A DNA stretch of 64,000 nucleotides from Agrocybe praecox (Eukaryota > Basidiomycota > Agaricomycetes > Agaricales > Agrocybaceae): NCBI GenBank assembly GCA_964017145.1, contig OZ024849.1:2666001-2730000 (forward strand). Reading direction: 5' to 3'. The position numbers and the translations under genes were made by a program. The notes below the pieces were generated by a model, which searched no databases, had not been told where the DNA came from, and saw nothing but the letters and a program-made list of their open reading frames with translations. Shown here one piece after another: positions 49,566-64,000 of the stretch; position 1 is the first letter of the stretch; every line of letters starts with the position of its first letter.

Positions 49566-51176
49566 TTTTACCACTGCGAAAACGAGTGAAAGGAGGAGCA
49601 TGCTAATCAAAGGAAGAAGGTGAAGAGTCTGGTTCAGTGAACGCCACATAGTGTAGAAAACGTATACATAGCTTGATAGACGACAGACGACGCATCCACT
49701 TTTCGATACTAGGGAAAAAACCATTTCCAACCACTGTTGGCCACGTTATAGCCCAGCAAAGCGAATGTTTAAAAGGAAGTTGTTGACAGTGGTAAATGAT
49801 CAAAAAGACAGCTCTCTCCAGCTCTCAGTTGGGCGTGCTCGAACTTCGAAGGCTGCACAGGCTTGGCACAGGCCCACAGGGTGGTTCGTCAAAAATACTA
49901 TCACGTGACATATCAGTTCGCCCAAAGAGCTTATTCTTTTTGTTTTTTGTTTTTGTGGAGCTTACCTTGCACAGACTGGACAGGAAATGCATACCTGCAC
50001 ATTCGGTCGAATAGCAGTGTGGGGTTCGGACCGCTTACCTATTTCTACCCGGAGGTCTCTGGTCCGTACCTACTAAAACCCCGTGTCGTTTGACAATCCA
50101 GTCGTCTCCCAAGGCCTGTCTGTCCCGGAGAACATCCCACCACGTAGCTTCCATCAGTGCAGGGCGTACTGCTTTGGTACGATACCTGTTGCTGTCAGTA
50201 TATTTATTCATTACTGACCTTGCTGGATTTGCCTAGTCATTTATCCGCCATTTACTAGCACATACATGCGATTCCGCCCGATGTTCGACAGTTAGAATAT
50301 TGCGCCAGTAGCTCTCAACCCTGTATGCATTATGTAGGGCATTCCAGAAAAAGGCCCGGGTTCTTTGGTCGAGGGCGGTATCTCATGTTGATAACCATAT
50401 TTGCGCATCTGCAGGTGGGTATCCAGAGTGTTCTGATCTCGCGTCTATGACCAGATCTATACCCAGTCTTGTGCTTCTCCTGACCTCAGAAGGTCTTGCC
50501 AGCCCACGATACAATGACAATTGCATGGTGGCACATATGTTTCCGTTACGTTCGTCGGACGTAGGTCCACTTCCGGTATGTGGGGTTTCCCTAGACCTTT
50601 GTTTGACAATTTCTTAGCCTGTTCTATGTTTTCAGGGTCAAATGGGGGTGTCGAAAAGAGGACGCAGCCTGTGGGGTGCATCGCGTAGGGAGGAGCGAGC
50701 CGAGTGCTAGCTTCCTCAGTAGTCTTTCAGATGGAAAAGGACGGCATACTGGCCCACATGGGTGTTGTATGCCTCTGGTTGTCATGGACATATCGCCCAT
50801 GACTTTACTCTTGCCTGGCGATCATCTCCTGAATGGGAGAGAATCAAACTTGTTTAACAATTTCCTCGTTCATTTCCTCCAAGAAACTTAATGCGCCCGT
50901 GATCGCACGGATTTATAATCAAGTAAATAGGTCGCATTTCGTTAGAGTCGAACCTGCAAGAACCCATAGCTCTCGGTGGACGTGATCGGACAGATTCGAC
51001 TGTATAAAGATTGGCGTTGGATTGGCGCTTGGAAAACCTGTCCCAATAAATGCTGATGGGATTATACGGCGCATGCAGGGTTCATGTAGTAGGATAGGAA
51101 TCAGGGCGATTCAGAGATGAGGAATAACAAGAACGTGATGATGTGCCCGAATTTTCATGATTGGTCGTTGGGAGTT
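49566..51176. other. Gene-poor stretch with MITE remnant
   Basis: No supported gene. A minus-strand open frame at 50457-50681 (Cys/Pro-containing, no recognised domain) is the longest candidate but lacks partners. The short MITE at 50944-51002 is listed separately. Confidence 0.3.
50944..51002. mobile_element. Short deletion derivative of the TA-flanked MITE
   Basis: The sequence starts AGAGTCGAACCTG and ends CAGATTCGACTGTA, with the internal stretch ACCCATAGCTCTCGGTGGAC in common with the inverted right end of the 176-bp element at 12759. It is about 60 bp, apparently a diverged internal deletion. Confidence 0.6.
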
Positions 51177-52049
51177 TTACAAGTCGGATGTGGTCATGGT
51201 CGTGTTATCATTCGCAATATTCGATAAATTGATTGTAACGTTGATGGCTGGACCACCAGGCGATAGAGTAGTGCCGTTGGGCGATGGATGTGGATGTTGA
51301 TGGTGTGGATACGGAACCTGTGCAGATAAATCTGGATGGGTAGAAACAAGGCACTGCCATGCAAGTGCTGCAAGATGTGATTGACACAGTGGCGCACATG
51401 CCGTAGCCTGGTGTGTCGGTATTGAATCTGTAAGTTCTTCCTGGGCATTATGCATAGCAGTTACGCCAGACCTGAAAAACCTATCCTGGCGCTAAACAGA
51501 ATTATTAAGCTTGAAGCCTCTGCTCCATGATGTAAAACAACGTACCTGCAAGCCATCCACAAACATACATAGTCTTGTGCGATAAGATTTAGTCATAGTG
51601 ACAGCCTGAGCGCTAAATCCTTTCAAGGAAAGGTAATCAAAGAACCGTCTCATACGATTCTTTCCCGCTTGTACAAGCAGAAAACCTTCAATTTCTACAA
51701 GGAGTCTGAAAACGAGGGTCCGTCAGACAGCATATATAATCAATGTGTCAAAATCACTGACGAACACAGGCAGACGATTAATGCTACTTTGGAAGATTCC
51801 CATTCTTGTTGATTTGCTGAGTTTTCGCGGGAGACTGAGAAGGCCTCCATACTGCTAATTGCGTCGGCAAGTAGTAGCCTCTCCGACCCGTTTAGATTAC
51901 TGTCTTTAATGCGCTATGTTCACAGGAGATCGATCAAAAACTACAATTGATCGGGCAAACTGAAGACATACCTTAAACGCCTCGAGAATAGTAGACGTCG
52001 TGTCTATGGATGAGGTAGGATCCAATGGCGTCGGGTTTCTTAGTGACAT
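51177..52049 (-). CDS. Small helical protein with C-terminal Asn-rich motif (copy A)
   Basis: Exons 52049-51972, 51913-51768, 51705-51546 and 51491-51177 join in phase to 232 aa. The N-terminal ~130 residues are predicted helical by eye (IDTTSTILEAFK; LLLADAISSMEAF; LLVEIEGFLLVQAGKNRMRRFF; YRTRLCMFVDGLQ) and align with the other members. A variable linker rich in His and Pro follows, then a terminal motif INVTINLSNIAND with a Thr/Ser-rich end. There is no signal peptide or membrane helix. By layout it may be a HeLo/MLKL-like helical bundle carrying a C-terminal amyloid signalling motif, as in fungal HET-S-type executors; this is inference. The donor of intron 2 (GTGTTC) is the weakest splice site. 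Confidence 0.68.
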
Positions 52050-52989
52050 TAGGAAGCTATACTCAGGAGAGTAAATTGGCAATGGAAGTTTAGGAAGTAA
52101 GTGACAGATAGAAAGAGAAAGAAGGGTAAGCGCTAATTGTCAGTTGCAGCGGACTCTACCGGCTTTATATAAGGGTACCTTATCTGATATCATCGATAGG
52201 GACTATAAACGTTTATGCAGTGCATACCACAAGAGATTCATGAAATACTGTGCTAATGAGCGTCATTTCCGTGCTTGTTTAACGTGCTTTTCTTTTGAAT
52301 GCACAGCATATATCACATGCGCAGTTGACCAGTACCGTTATATGTGGTGTTCGGATTAGTACTTAGTGCTGCCGCAGAGTGAGACGATGCAGTCGGCTGT
52401 GCTGTCGTTTTGTGGCTGACCCTTCTTTTACCACCACCATCCAACCGTGGGAGCTAGTCCATCCCGCGCTGTAACTGCGCTGGTCGATGACTACATTACC
52501 GAACACTTATCTACAAGTCCTTTTTTTCTGTCTTTTAATTTAATTTATTTTACTTTGACATCTTTTGTGGTCAAACACTCGTTAAATTCTCATTTATTTA
52601 TATAATAAAACATATAATAGAAAATAACAGTCATTATAACCTCCAAATTATGTACAAAAAAAATTTAAACATCAAACAAAGTCGGGACGTAGTCAAACGG
52701 CGAAGTCCATTGTGGCTGGGACTTGGCTGGGACAAAACATCTAAAATGAGTAGCATTACATAATCCCAGCGCTAGCGGCCCGGCGTCTATATAAGAAACA
52801 CAATCGATCCTTATCCCGACGTCCGTGATTTCAGATTGGGGACTGCGATTTTCACGCAAATAGAACGACAACAACAAAAATAATGATTCGAGCTGTTCTC
52901 GTCTATCACCTTTCTTTTCCCCCTCCTCGCCCCAACCATTAAAGCGCACACGCATACACTCAATTCTAAACGCCAAACATAAAAACATA

Positions 52990-55624
<2,635 letters not shown>

Positions 55625-56777
55625 ATGCTACCTAAGAAATCACTCAACCTCAGGCTTACAATATTGTCTCAAGAAGCTGCTGCATTGGGCCTTCCTCCAC
55701 CAGTGAAGTTAACGATAGATACGACTTCAAAAATTGTCGAAGTATTCCAGGTATGTGTTTGGTCCAGTTTCATCATTTTCTACCTAATCAAATGTTATCT
55801 TGACTGTGATAGGGCATGAAAAACAACCAAGCCGTGCTGGAACTAGTTAATGACGTTCTTGCCAGCATGGAAACATTTTTTATCTTGTATAGAAATGTGT
55901 CAGGTCGAGCAGAATGGCTGCCCCAGGGATTCCAGTTATCGCCAGATGGACTAACCTCGTACGTGACCTCACTTAATGATTACACCACCAAGGATCCCAT
56001 TAACAGCCTTGTTAGTGTCCTGGACGAAATCGAGACATTCATTTCAGAACAGATGATTAGGAGTCGGGTCGCGCGACTCTTGACCAGTACCGCCGATTCC
56101 ACGAAAATCAACCTCCTTCGCCAAAAATTGCAGGCTATCGTTACGAAGCTCGAGGTATATCTTATTAACGTGTATCACACTTTTGACAATCGCTTAACAG
56201 TTCACAGTGTTTAGATCATGTCACTAAATGTGTACAATCTGCTCTTCCGCTGTCTAGACCGATACAGGTCCTAAGCCCTTTGGAAAATGTCCATCCAGGG
56301 GACGTTAGCAGAGAGGCTGTGGACCCATCGTTCCCCCAAGCAGCGTTGTTGACTCAAGAGAATATGCCTACACCGCTTTTATCCCATTCGACAATTCCAA
56401 CGCGGGGTACCGCATCTCACTATAACTTGCCTTCGGGCGCTTACGTAGATGGATCTCATGAATCCTCACTATCACCATCTCACACTTTCTTACCTTACCA
56501 AATAATCCCACTCTTTTTTATTCAACAACAAGGTCAAACTCCTACCACAGTTCCATTCCAACCCCCCTATTATCAAAATTTCGCTCCAATGATTGCGATA
56601 GCACGTCCTACCAACCTTCCTACTACCAACCTTCCCGCGCTCTCGTGTCTCATTCCTTCTCTTTACGCGCAGTCTCCTATAGAGGCTGGTAGCGCTGTTC
56701 CTCAACTTCCTCCAATCACGATAAATACCCATATCTCGAACATTGGGAATTCTAACAATAGCATGCATGTAGAATGA
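55625..56777 (+). CDS. Small helical protein with C-terminal Asn-rich motif (copy B)
   Basis: Exons 55625-55750, 55813-56154 and 56208-56777 join in phase to 345 aa, the longest member. The helical N-terminus (about residues 1-160) has VKLTIDTTSKIVEVFQ, ELVNDVLASMETFFILYR, AEWLPQGF, LVSVLDEIETFISEQMIRSRVARLL and INLLRQKLQAIVTKLE. Exons 2 and 3 of the other members are one exon here. A Pro/Gln/Ser/Thr-rich linker of about 170 residues follows, and the protein ends in ITINTHISNIGNSNNSM plus three residues. Both ends are shared with the members at 51177 and 62125 while the linker is not alignable. Suggested role as in copy A (executor with amyloid-like trigger), inferred from layout only. Alternatives: an adaptor of an NLR whose N-terminus resembles this helical bundle, or an unrelated intrinsically disordered protein. 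Confidence 0.75.
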
Positions 56778-58560
56778 GAATGGCTTTAATAGTAATATCT
56801 ATATTTCCTCGCATACAGTGGTCATGATCAATAAAATATTTTGAGCTGCAGTCTCGTTTTTTTACCTATGCTCACGAGTGATTAAAACTTGTTGCTAAGT
56901 GTCATTTGATAAAGGACTTCTGCGTTTACTTATAGATAACAATCTTTCCCGAAATATTGTCTTCGGGCACGCGTTCTCTAGAAAAGATGATGGTCTTGGA
57001 GTTTTTCACCGCTAATCTACACTGGATCCTTCGCTGCGCCAGATAACCTACACAATCTGGACTCGCATACAAGTTATAGAACACGTCTTAGGGCACCATC
57101 ACATGCATACTATCAACGAAAGGTCAACGTCTAATATCGTTTTCCATTCTCCTGGACTGAAATTCTTGTCTCTTTTATGTCCTGTACTTTTTTATGGGCT
57201 CCTCTTAGCAAGGTATAAGGCTAGCAATGTATACGAATCCAGTATCTGGTGTAGGGGGTCTCACAGGCATCTATAATTGTGAAACTTGGATGATACTTGC
57301 ATCTCAGTGACTCAGTCCAAGCGGCGAGGATTTATAATGGCAAGTAAACTTTGGAAGAAGCGATCTCAGGGGAATATGGTAATTCTGGCAGTGTTATGTG
57401 TATCACCTGAAGGTAAAGTTCCTAAAGTTGGACTAGACTTAAGATATGCTCTGTAAGCTTTTGACTGTTTTATCGGATTCTATGCCGGCGGGAGATATGT
57501 CATGACGTTCGTCATAATTGCTCAGCTTGCCGTCAACTTACAGTAGCCACACGCGCACCCACATCCCTGCAACGAGGAGAGGGGCAGAGTGAGAGTGGCG
57601 GTGGTGGACACTAGTGGACACTGGAAGAAATCAGATTTGACTTGGTAACGTCTTTTGAGTTTTATGTCATCCAAGACTAACCCTTTCGGAAATCTGCTGT
57701 GAACTGGCGTTTGCCGTGTGAATGGTTCACGCGCGCCGCGCGGCTCCGTGCTTGGATGCGGCCACGTGACTGATTGGACTTCTCCGCGAGCGGCGATTCA
57801 CACTTTTGGCAGGCCCGTTTTTGCCTCCTGAGTCCTGCCTCCTTTTCTTTGCTGTTTCGTCTGTTGCCTCTGGTACCTCTCTGCTCTAAGTGAGAATGAC
57901 GCTTCCTGGCTGGGTACCTCTGTAGGGTGCTGGGGTTTAGCTAATACTGGGCTGGGAGAGAGATAAACAGGAATCAGGTGAGAGAGAGGAGATGGAGGGG
58001 CGGGGCGATGAGAGGCAAGCAAAAGGATTTTATGTCCTTTTGCGTGTTTTATTCACCCTTCCCCTCCCCTCCTCCTTCTTTTTCTTTCCTGCCTCTTCCC
58101 CCCTTTCTTTCCCCCTACTTTCTCTTTTCTCACTCATGCCACCTTTCTAGGCCATAGCCAGACAAGAATGACGACGCGCAGCTGAACAGCAGCAACTCAT
58201 GTGCGGAGACACCAGCACAGAGTTGACTTCCAGCAGCACGTCACATAGGCCACTGCCTACCGGCTACCAAAGACAGGGTGCGAGTGCGACGCCATACAGC
58301 ATCGCACAATCTCGACAGCGGGAGCTGCGTTGGGGATGGGGAGGTGGTGAGGTGTACAAGGACGGGGTGTGCATGTACAAGGACGCGGAGTGTGTACGAA
58401 GACGCAGGGTATGTATGACCAGGCAGGGGGTGCGGTGTTTCGGGGGTGTGCACAGCGATGGAGTGAGTGTATGATAACGTACGATGATGAACGTACGATG
58501 TGCGGCAGGTGGGGTGTGTACGGGGGACGGGCTACAGCGACGACGGGTACAGTGTATATT
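56778..58560. other. Gene-free stretch
   Basis: No supported gene. A strongly purine/pyrimidine-skewed run (CT-rich, 58050-58135) and a GTGTACAAGGACG-type low-complexity stretch (58325-58545) precede the second duplicated block. Open frames there follow the compositional bias and are not credible genes. Confidence 0.4.
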
Positions 58561-60782
58561 GTCGGAGTCGCACCAAAAACAGGACATTTGTATTATATCC
58601 TTTACTATTATACTTTAGAACTAGAAATAACACTTTCAAGTCTCAAGTGGTGGTTAATAATTAGAAACGCGTCAGAAACGACGGAAACATTTAGGTACGG
58701 TGTGCGGCTCCAATGTACGTACTATCACATATTTTCAAGAGATGATCCTTTAAATATCTCGAAGACCATAGAACCATTTGCCAGGCCTCTAGTAGCACAA
58801 CAAGGCGAACGAATAAGCCTATTCAAGGCCTTGAACTTTCATAGACCTGCCACTGAGGATCGATTCAGATATCGGAAGATAGGGCCTGAGGTTTATCATC
58901 GCGTCTGGTAGTACGTGCGATGCGGTGAAAGAACAACACCTCATTGCAGTTACATTACCCTGAATGAGTCTGGAGGACCCTGAACGTTCGGTCCTTCCGC
59001 TATGTGTGCGCCCTTGAATTTGTATTTCAAGGGTTCTAGAGAGGTCGAAACCCAGTGGCACAAACCCCAGCTTGAAGAATAGACATGCAGACACTTACCG
59101 GTACTAGCAAGATAAACTACAACAAGTCGCCGAGGATTGGAATTTTTACCACACTCAAGACTAAAGACATAGGGCAAGGCAGGACAAGATACACAGAGAA
59201 AACCAGAGTGTCATTCGTCCGCGTCCATAATAAGCGCCGCAGCTAAGTCTTTGGATGGGCCCACGATCCTATCGCCATTATTACAACTGGGCTGGCGGGC
59301 ACAAGAAATGCAGTACGCTCTCTCGTGTGAATGCCTGGACTAGCACAGCTGGTTCAAGAGATCTCGTGGTTGTATGCAGTCACGTAATTGTTTTGGTCCG
59401 GTTGAATGGGACAGACGTCAGAGGTGAGCACAAATCCTCCGATTTCATGGGGACGCTTACTTTTTTAAAGTCCGTTGCTATTCCCCTCTACCGATGCATC
59501 ACTTCGCATGAAATACGCTGCTCGTTCTTCTTCTATGCTTTCAACATTTACCCCCAGGGCTATGTGATTCGTGAATTGCTGAGGAGCGAGCCTGCAAAAC
59601 ACCCGACCAGAGATGCAGCCAACGTTTTGAAAGTAAGGAGACTGTTGAGTCTTCTACCCGACAACGCCCGCTTTGAATAATTCGCATATTGGCAGAGCCC
59701 CGGCCTACAACCCATTCCTGCTTGGAAGCAGTAACTGAGGGAATGGCAAGAAATAGAAGGGGGGTATGGAGAGAGGGGGGTGAACATGGTAGGTATAGAA
59801 CCAAATTCAAGTCGAAAAACATATGGCACCGGCAGCCCGCGGGTGACAACGGGATAGACTCAATGACCCGTTGTTGACAAATCGGATGCCAAGAATATTG
59901 AAATGTAAGTTCCAAGGACAAAAATACATTGAAGGGGAGTCGAACCCCTGCCGCTGAGTATGCGTAGAAGTGCGGCCTGACTGTATACGACGGCAAAGGC
60001 CTAGGATCGCGCTATCATTGGCACAGTGACGCTCCTTGGGACATTTTTTCACTCCCCGAACCGTCCATATGTAGAGTTAAAAATATAACACGATTTACTT
60101 CTTATATTTCTGTGGTGAAGAAATAAACTCTAAGCGCGCACTAAGTTCGTGAAACGATTAGAGAATATTTTGGTGGCATCTGTGGCTGTGGTGGCGCCAA
60201 ACATGCCCAAATATCTGATGGCAACAAACCGGTTCACCGTTCCACCTCGTTACCTTCTTGTTGTGGTATGTTAACATCCATATTTAAGTGCTATTTTGAT
60301 AGTAAACGCAAACATGTTGCCGGGCTGCGGCAGGCTTCAAAATGGTGCTGGAATTCAAAGCGGTGATTTGATCTCAAAGGCGCCACATGAACCTACGAGT
60401 CTGGTCTTTGACAAATGGGCGCCAATTGGTAGCCCATTTGAAACGGAACCCAATGTGAGCGGACTTTCGTTCCACTGGAGACGTTCTGAATCCTGATGAC
60501 TCGACTAGTGCTTTGCCAATTTGTTGCCAACGCTATCTTGCCTTCTGTATATACCTCTCTTTCTCATCACAGCAAAAACCAAAGCGCCAGATCAAGTTGG
60601 CATGAATTGGCTTATCGTCATTAAAATGATGCTCGTCCTCAAATTTGGCGTATGCCCCTTATCTGTTCCTAGATCCGAAAACGTGGGGTCCTCTTGTAAG
60701 TAAGCTTTGGATTTAAAGGTGGACGTGGACTGAGGATGATGATTGCTCATAAGATATTTTCAGGATCTCGCCGCCGTTCCTG
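58561..60782. repeat. Duplicated block, copy 2 (tRNA truncated)
   Basis: Second copy of 42492-44771, continuing into a deleted version of the following membrane-protein gene (sequence corresponding to 46125-46280). An open frame at 59255-59680 (141 codons; PRSYRHYYNWAGGHKKCSTL to LLSLLPDNARFE) is uninterrupted here but broken in copy 1. A deletion of about 44 bp removed the 5' half of the tRNA-Gly (see 59929). Confidence 0.75.
59929..59956 (-). pseudogene. Truncated tRNA-Gly
   Basis: Only the T-arm and 3' acceptor half remain (ATTGAAGGGGAGTCGAACCC on the plus strand), joined directly to the sequence that follows the tRNA in copy 1 (GAGTATGCGTA against TATGCGTAAGA). The anticodon and D arms are gone. 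Confidence 0.8.
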
Positions 60783-60830
60783 TTAAATTTGTTGCAAATG
60801 TATTATGGTCCCACTGTGTTGATTAGCATA
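60505..60830 (+). pseudogene. Internally deleted copy of the large membrane protein
   Basis: The upstream part matches the promoter of the gene at 44811. Near 60630 it jumps to sequence matching 46125 onward (SSNLAYAPYLF region, then the GTAAGT intron and DLAAVPV). About 1.35 kb, including the N-terminal helix and most of the luminal domain, is missing. Similarity ends at about 60782. Confidence 0.8.
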
Positions 60831-61029
60831 TAAACAAGGTATTAATGATGCGATCATTCGTTCGACGAAAATGAGAACCACGAACCGTTAATCGAGCACC
60901 GCAAAAACCTAACAAGAAAACAAATCAGAGCTCCCTTATGCGCCTCACCTCTTCACGGACGAAGGCGCATAAGATCCAGTCGTCAGTATTCACTCTGAAT
61001 ACCGACAATCAACCCAAGATCAACATTTC

Positions 61030-61780
61030 TGCTGATTATGATCTCGCATCGATACCGGTTGATGGACGATTCTGTCGTAAAGCTGAAGGCAAGTGGTGAT
61101 ATTTGAGAATATATCCTCCCACCAACATGGAACCACTGCTTGCTTGTATATCATTGGTACTGGAATGATGGGTACTGGAAACATCGTGCTCAGAATCGTG
61201 TCATTGCTGCTGCACTGCACGCTTTTCCATCTTGGCAATTTGCGCTTCCGTCTCCAGGGCCCTGGTCTTATTGAAAGGTTTTTGATGAACTTCGAGTCAA
61301 TAATTCGCATGGGACTTATTTGGTTCAAGGTTTTGGATACCTATGTACTGAAGCAATTACGATACAACTAGTACGTCGTTCATTTTCTCTAGCTTTCACT
61401 TGTGACAAAATCACTCGTACTCTAACATAGGCCTATGTATTTCTCGCTGGTTGCACCCATTTCTTCATTTCCTGCGCGTCTTCGTCATAGGGCCCAAGAA
61501 TCGTTACCGATCCCTCAAAAATTTTGGACTTCATTCAATGTCAAGCCTCATATATCCCGGAGATTATAGTCAGACGAGCGCTTATTGTGGATTTTCGGGA
61601 CACACCATAGAGCTACTTTCATGTACGGTGGGATTGGGAGATTACTGTGTCATTTTGGTTCAGGAAACAATATATCCTGAAGTGTTGGTAGTGGAGTCGG
61701 AAATCCTGGAGGTGTTTGGCTTGATTGGTGAAGTATTCGGTCCGGCCATCATATGGGTATCATCTAATCTAATCTGATGT
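61030..61780 (+). pseudogene. Fourth, highly diverged fragment of the large membrane protein
   Basis: An exon-like stretch YDLASIPVDGRFCRK (61036-61080) matches the family's DLAAVPVNREEC exon; then comes HGTTACLYIIGTGMMGTGNIVL (from about 61126), similar to STVELSIIGTTSLAIGMFL of the intact gene, and near 61640 GDYCVILVQETIYPEVLVV, similar to GVTIVQAILYPTPKVV. Intervening frames have stops and no consistent splicing. It is not a recent copy of the block upstream. Confidence 0.5.
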
Positions 61781-62124
61781 ATGTACGTATTCAGGCAATA
61801 CCTCACTGCCGGGACGGCGCTAGGCAAATTCTCGGAGAAGCTCCTTTGATTATCGATATTATTACCCAGTGGGCATGCCGACTTCATTTTAGCTTTTTAT
61901 TTTGCTTTATTGTGGCGATAGGTGGTGAAGAGTGGCAATGGCGATGGTACAATCTGATGGGTGGAATCTGACGATGTATGTTATGGGCTTATTGGTCGTA
62001 CACGTCTGTTTGATCTATTCAAGTTTAATTCCACAATACAATGCCAGTGTAGCTATTTATCTAGTCACATGAGTGGTGCGGTAGTACATATACAAAAGTC
62101 TGTCTATCTATGCAAGTATTATAG

Positions 62125-63065
62125 CTATACATCAGTAGTCGTCGTCGTTGTATTATTTCCGATATTAGAGAGGTGTGTATTCACTGTAACATGGGGGACT
62201 CGGGAAGATAATATGGGATCGAAAGGGGGGGCATGCGGAACACCCCATGGATTTGGATGGCTCAAAGCATGGCATTCGCAAAACATTATTAAAGGGTTTG
62301 GAGAAAATGTAGAGTGAGAATGACCGTGATATAGCTGGTGAAATGGGCTTGTAGAGCCATTGAAGGGTCGCGGCGATACTATAGGAGAGAGTGGCAGGTG
62401 CGTTGCTTGCTCAGTCTCCGGTCTTGCGGTTGCGTCTGGTTGCGTCTCTTGCAGTGGGTCATTCACGCTCTCTGAGCGCTACATAAAATATACTGGTAAG
62501 CTTTGAACGTTTGGAAGATGTTGCAAAGATGATTATACCTGAAGGCTATCCACGACAAACTGGAGTTTCCTGCGAAACAAATGAATCTTAGAGGCATAGC
62601 TAGTCCGGCCAAAGAATCGAGTAATGCGGTTTTGATTCATTTGTGCCAGGACGAACGTTTCAATTTCGATAAGAATTCTACCCAGAAATTAGTGATACAA
62701 ATAACAGTGTAAAATCAATTTTAGTTACATGGTAAGATATACCACCAGCATGGCTTTCTGAGATGGCCATTCCGCTTTCTTTGGCGAATCTCTGTAGGAT
62801 TTATAGAATGCTTCTATGCTTGTACACGCGTCCGCGGATAACTCTTGCTCATACGAGTTGCTTTTGATATGCTAATTACTCATGAGTACAACACATTACA
62901 CTGGCACTGATAGACACTAAAAAATGTAGGACATACCTGGATTCCTCTGATAATCTTGAAGGCCGAGTCCGTAGCCAATTTTAGAGATGGAACCGTCGGT
63001 AGTGCGGAAAACAATGGCTTTGCATAGTAATCAAGTAGCAAATCCGTTCCATTCATGTTTTCCAT
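62125..63065 (-). CDS. Small helical protein with C-terminal Asn-rich motif (copy C)
   Basis: Exons 63065-62937, 62871-62729, 62677-62539 and 62478-62125 join in phase to 254 aa. The N-terminal helical part shows TDLLLDYYAKPLFSALP, LATDSAFKIIRGIQ, ELSADACTSIEAFYKSYR, LIEIETFVLAQMNQNRITRFF and KLQFVVDSLQ, matching copies A and B at the same exon borders. The linker (about 95 residues, Pro/Ser/His-rich) is not alignable with theirs. The end is VTVNTHLSNIGNN followed by a Thr run. This is the parent-like copy of the frameshifted pseudogene at 41768. There is no membrane helix. The intron-2 donor (GTAACT) was chosen for phase. See copy B for the proposed role. Confidence 0.72.
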
Positions 63066-64000
63066 GGAAGAGAAAGGCTTGTGAATGCGGGTTGAAAAAC
63101 AAGAAGAAACATTGTATACTTATATGTGAAGAACAGCAGGCAGTGTTACCACTTATACATGAGTAACAAGCCTATTCAAGTCCGACAGAAACTGCTTTCC
63201 GAGAGTGACGGGCCTCTTGCCACAGGCCTCATTCGGAAATTCGGATTATGTAACCCATCAATCCTGCTTTCCTGCTCGCGACTTAGGAATACCTTGATAT
63301 GTCCAATCCTAGCTTCGCAACCTAGATCTACCTTTTCTATGCATCGAGATATATCCATCATATTTGATAGTCCTAGTCATATCCTAGCTATATGCATTTA
63401 TGCAAGAGATATCCAATTAGATAGATAGATGTAAGCGTGATTTCGGGGCCTCGGGTATTATCATAGGGTCAATAAATCAAAATTTTTTATCAATTTTACC
63501 ATAGACAACGCTGGAGATGCTGGCCTACATTGCATACTACTTTAAAATGACCACATGTAGTAGGTATTTTGTGAATGTATAGATGATAGAGTACGAAGAA
63601 AGAGAGAACATTCGAAAATTGTTGCGTGTGATGTCACGAGTTCGGAGTTTGAACTGACTTATCTCTCGAACGATAGACGTTCTCGCCTCCGCTACAATCT
63701 CAACAATGCTGCTCCCCCTCAGACAGCCCTCGCTCGTCCAATTGGCGACGACAACCACGCCCCATCAAATACCAACCGTCCCGAACCCACCTACTTTCAA
63801 AAGGCGCCACCTGTAATATTCTTGGCCGGAAATGAATATGAACTGAGGTTCAGAGGACGACTTCAAGCACTTACCTAGGCGATGATGGACAATGGGACAC
63901 TGTGGGCAGGAGCCTGGACGTTCTGGGCGGCGTTCTGGGTGCAGAATAGGTCAGTGTCGTTCGTCATTGTCAGGAATTGTATATTTACCTCGGTAATAGT
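63066..64000. other. Gene-free right edge
   Basis: No supported gene. A minus-strand frame at 63537-63758 has no recognised features. An incomplete gene running off the window cannot be excluded. Confidence 0.35.

Noticed and set aside
58199..58911. Overlapping frames in the GTGTACAAGGACG-rich stretch as a gene
   Set aside because: They follow compositional bias on both strands, have no splice-consistent continuation, and contain part of the duplicated block only at their ends.

Overview
The window looks like nuclear DNA of a mushroom-forming basidiomycete (Agaricomycetes). Genes are split by many 45-75 nt introns with GT/AG ends, spacing is compact, and several multigene families (7-TM proteins with a WRCYVxW motif or a DUF6533-like N-terminus, F-box proteins) are typical of that class. 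All exon models were built by hand from splice consensus and reading-phase continuity; no database search was possible.

Layout. 0.7-4 kb: 3'(2'),5'-bisphosphate nucleotidase (HAL2/MET22 type) and an unrecognised 212-aa gene. 5-8.2 kb: tandem pair of 7-TM genes, the first intact and the second a pseudogene. 8.8-10.4 kb: F-box gene split by a +1 frame change. 10.8-22.3 kb: four tandem minus-strand genes of another polytopic membrane family (one with a cut-off tail), with a TA-flanked MITE between. 23-24.3 kb: SEC13. 24.8-25.6 kb: a 769-bp non-autonomous transposon packed with ACACAAGT repeats. 26.1-31.2 kb: mitochondrial elongation factor G, tRNA-Gly(UCC) and epsin. 32.1-35.8 kb: a 1087-aa low-complexity protein. 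This conserved housekeeping core ends near 36 kb.

36-64 kb is an accessory, rearranged region: two tandem RNase III/dsRBD genes separated by a ~315-bp palindrome; a family of small proteins with a helical N-terminus, a variable linker and a conserved Asn-rich C-terminal motif (three intact members and one pseudogene); a large polytopic membrane protein with one intact gene and three decayed copies; a ~2-kb duplicated block that carries a tRNA-Gly gene; and a cystathionine gamma-lyase pseudogene.

The best candidate for an undescribed system is the four-member small-protein family (41.8, 51.2, 55.6 and 62.1 kb). Its architecture, a helical domain joined by a fast-evolving linker to a short beta-prone [IV]-x-[IV]-...-[IL]SNI[GA]N motif at the extreme C-terminus, recalls fungal cell-death executors of the HET-S/HELLP class, where a short amyloid motif controls a membrane-active helical bundle. 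That functional reading is inference.
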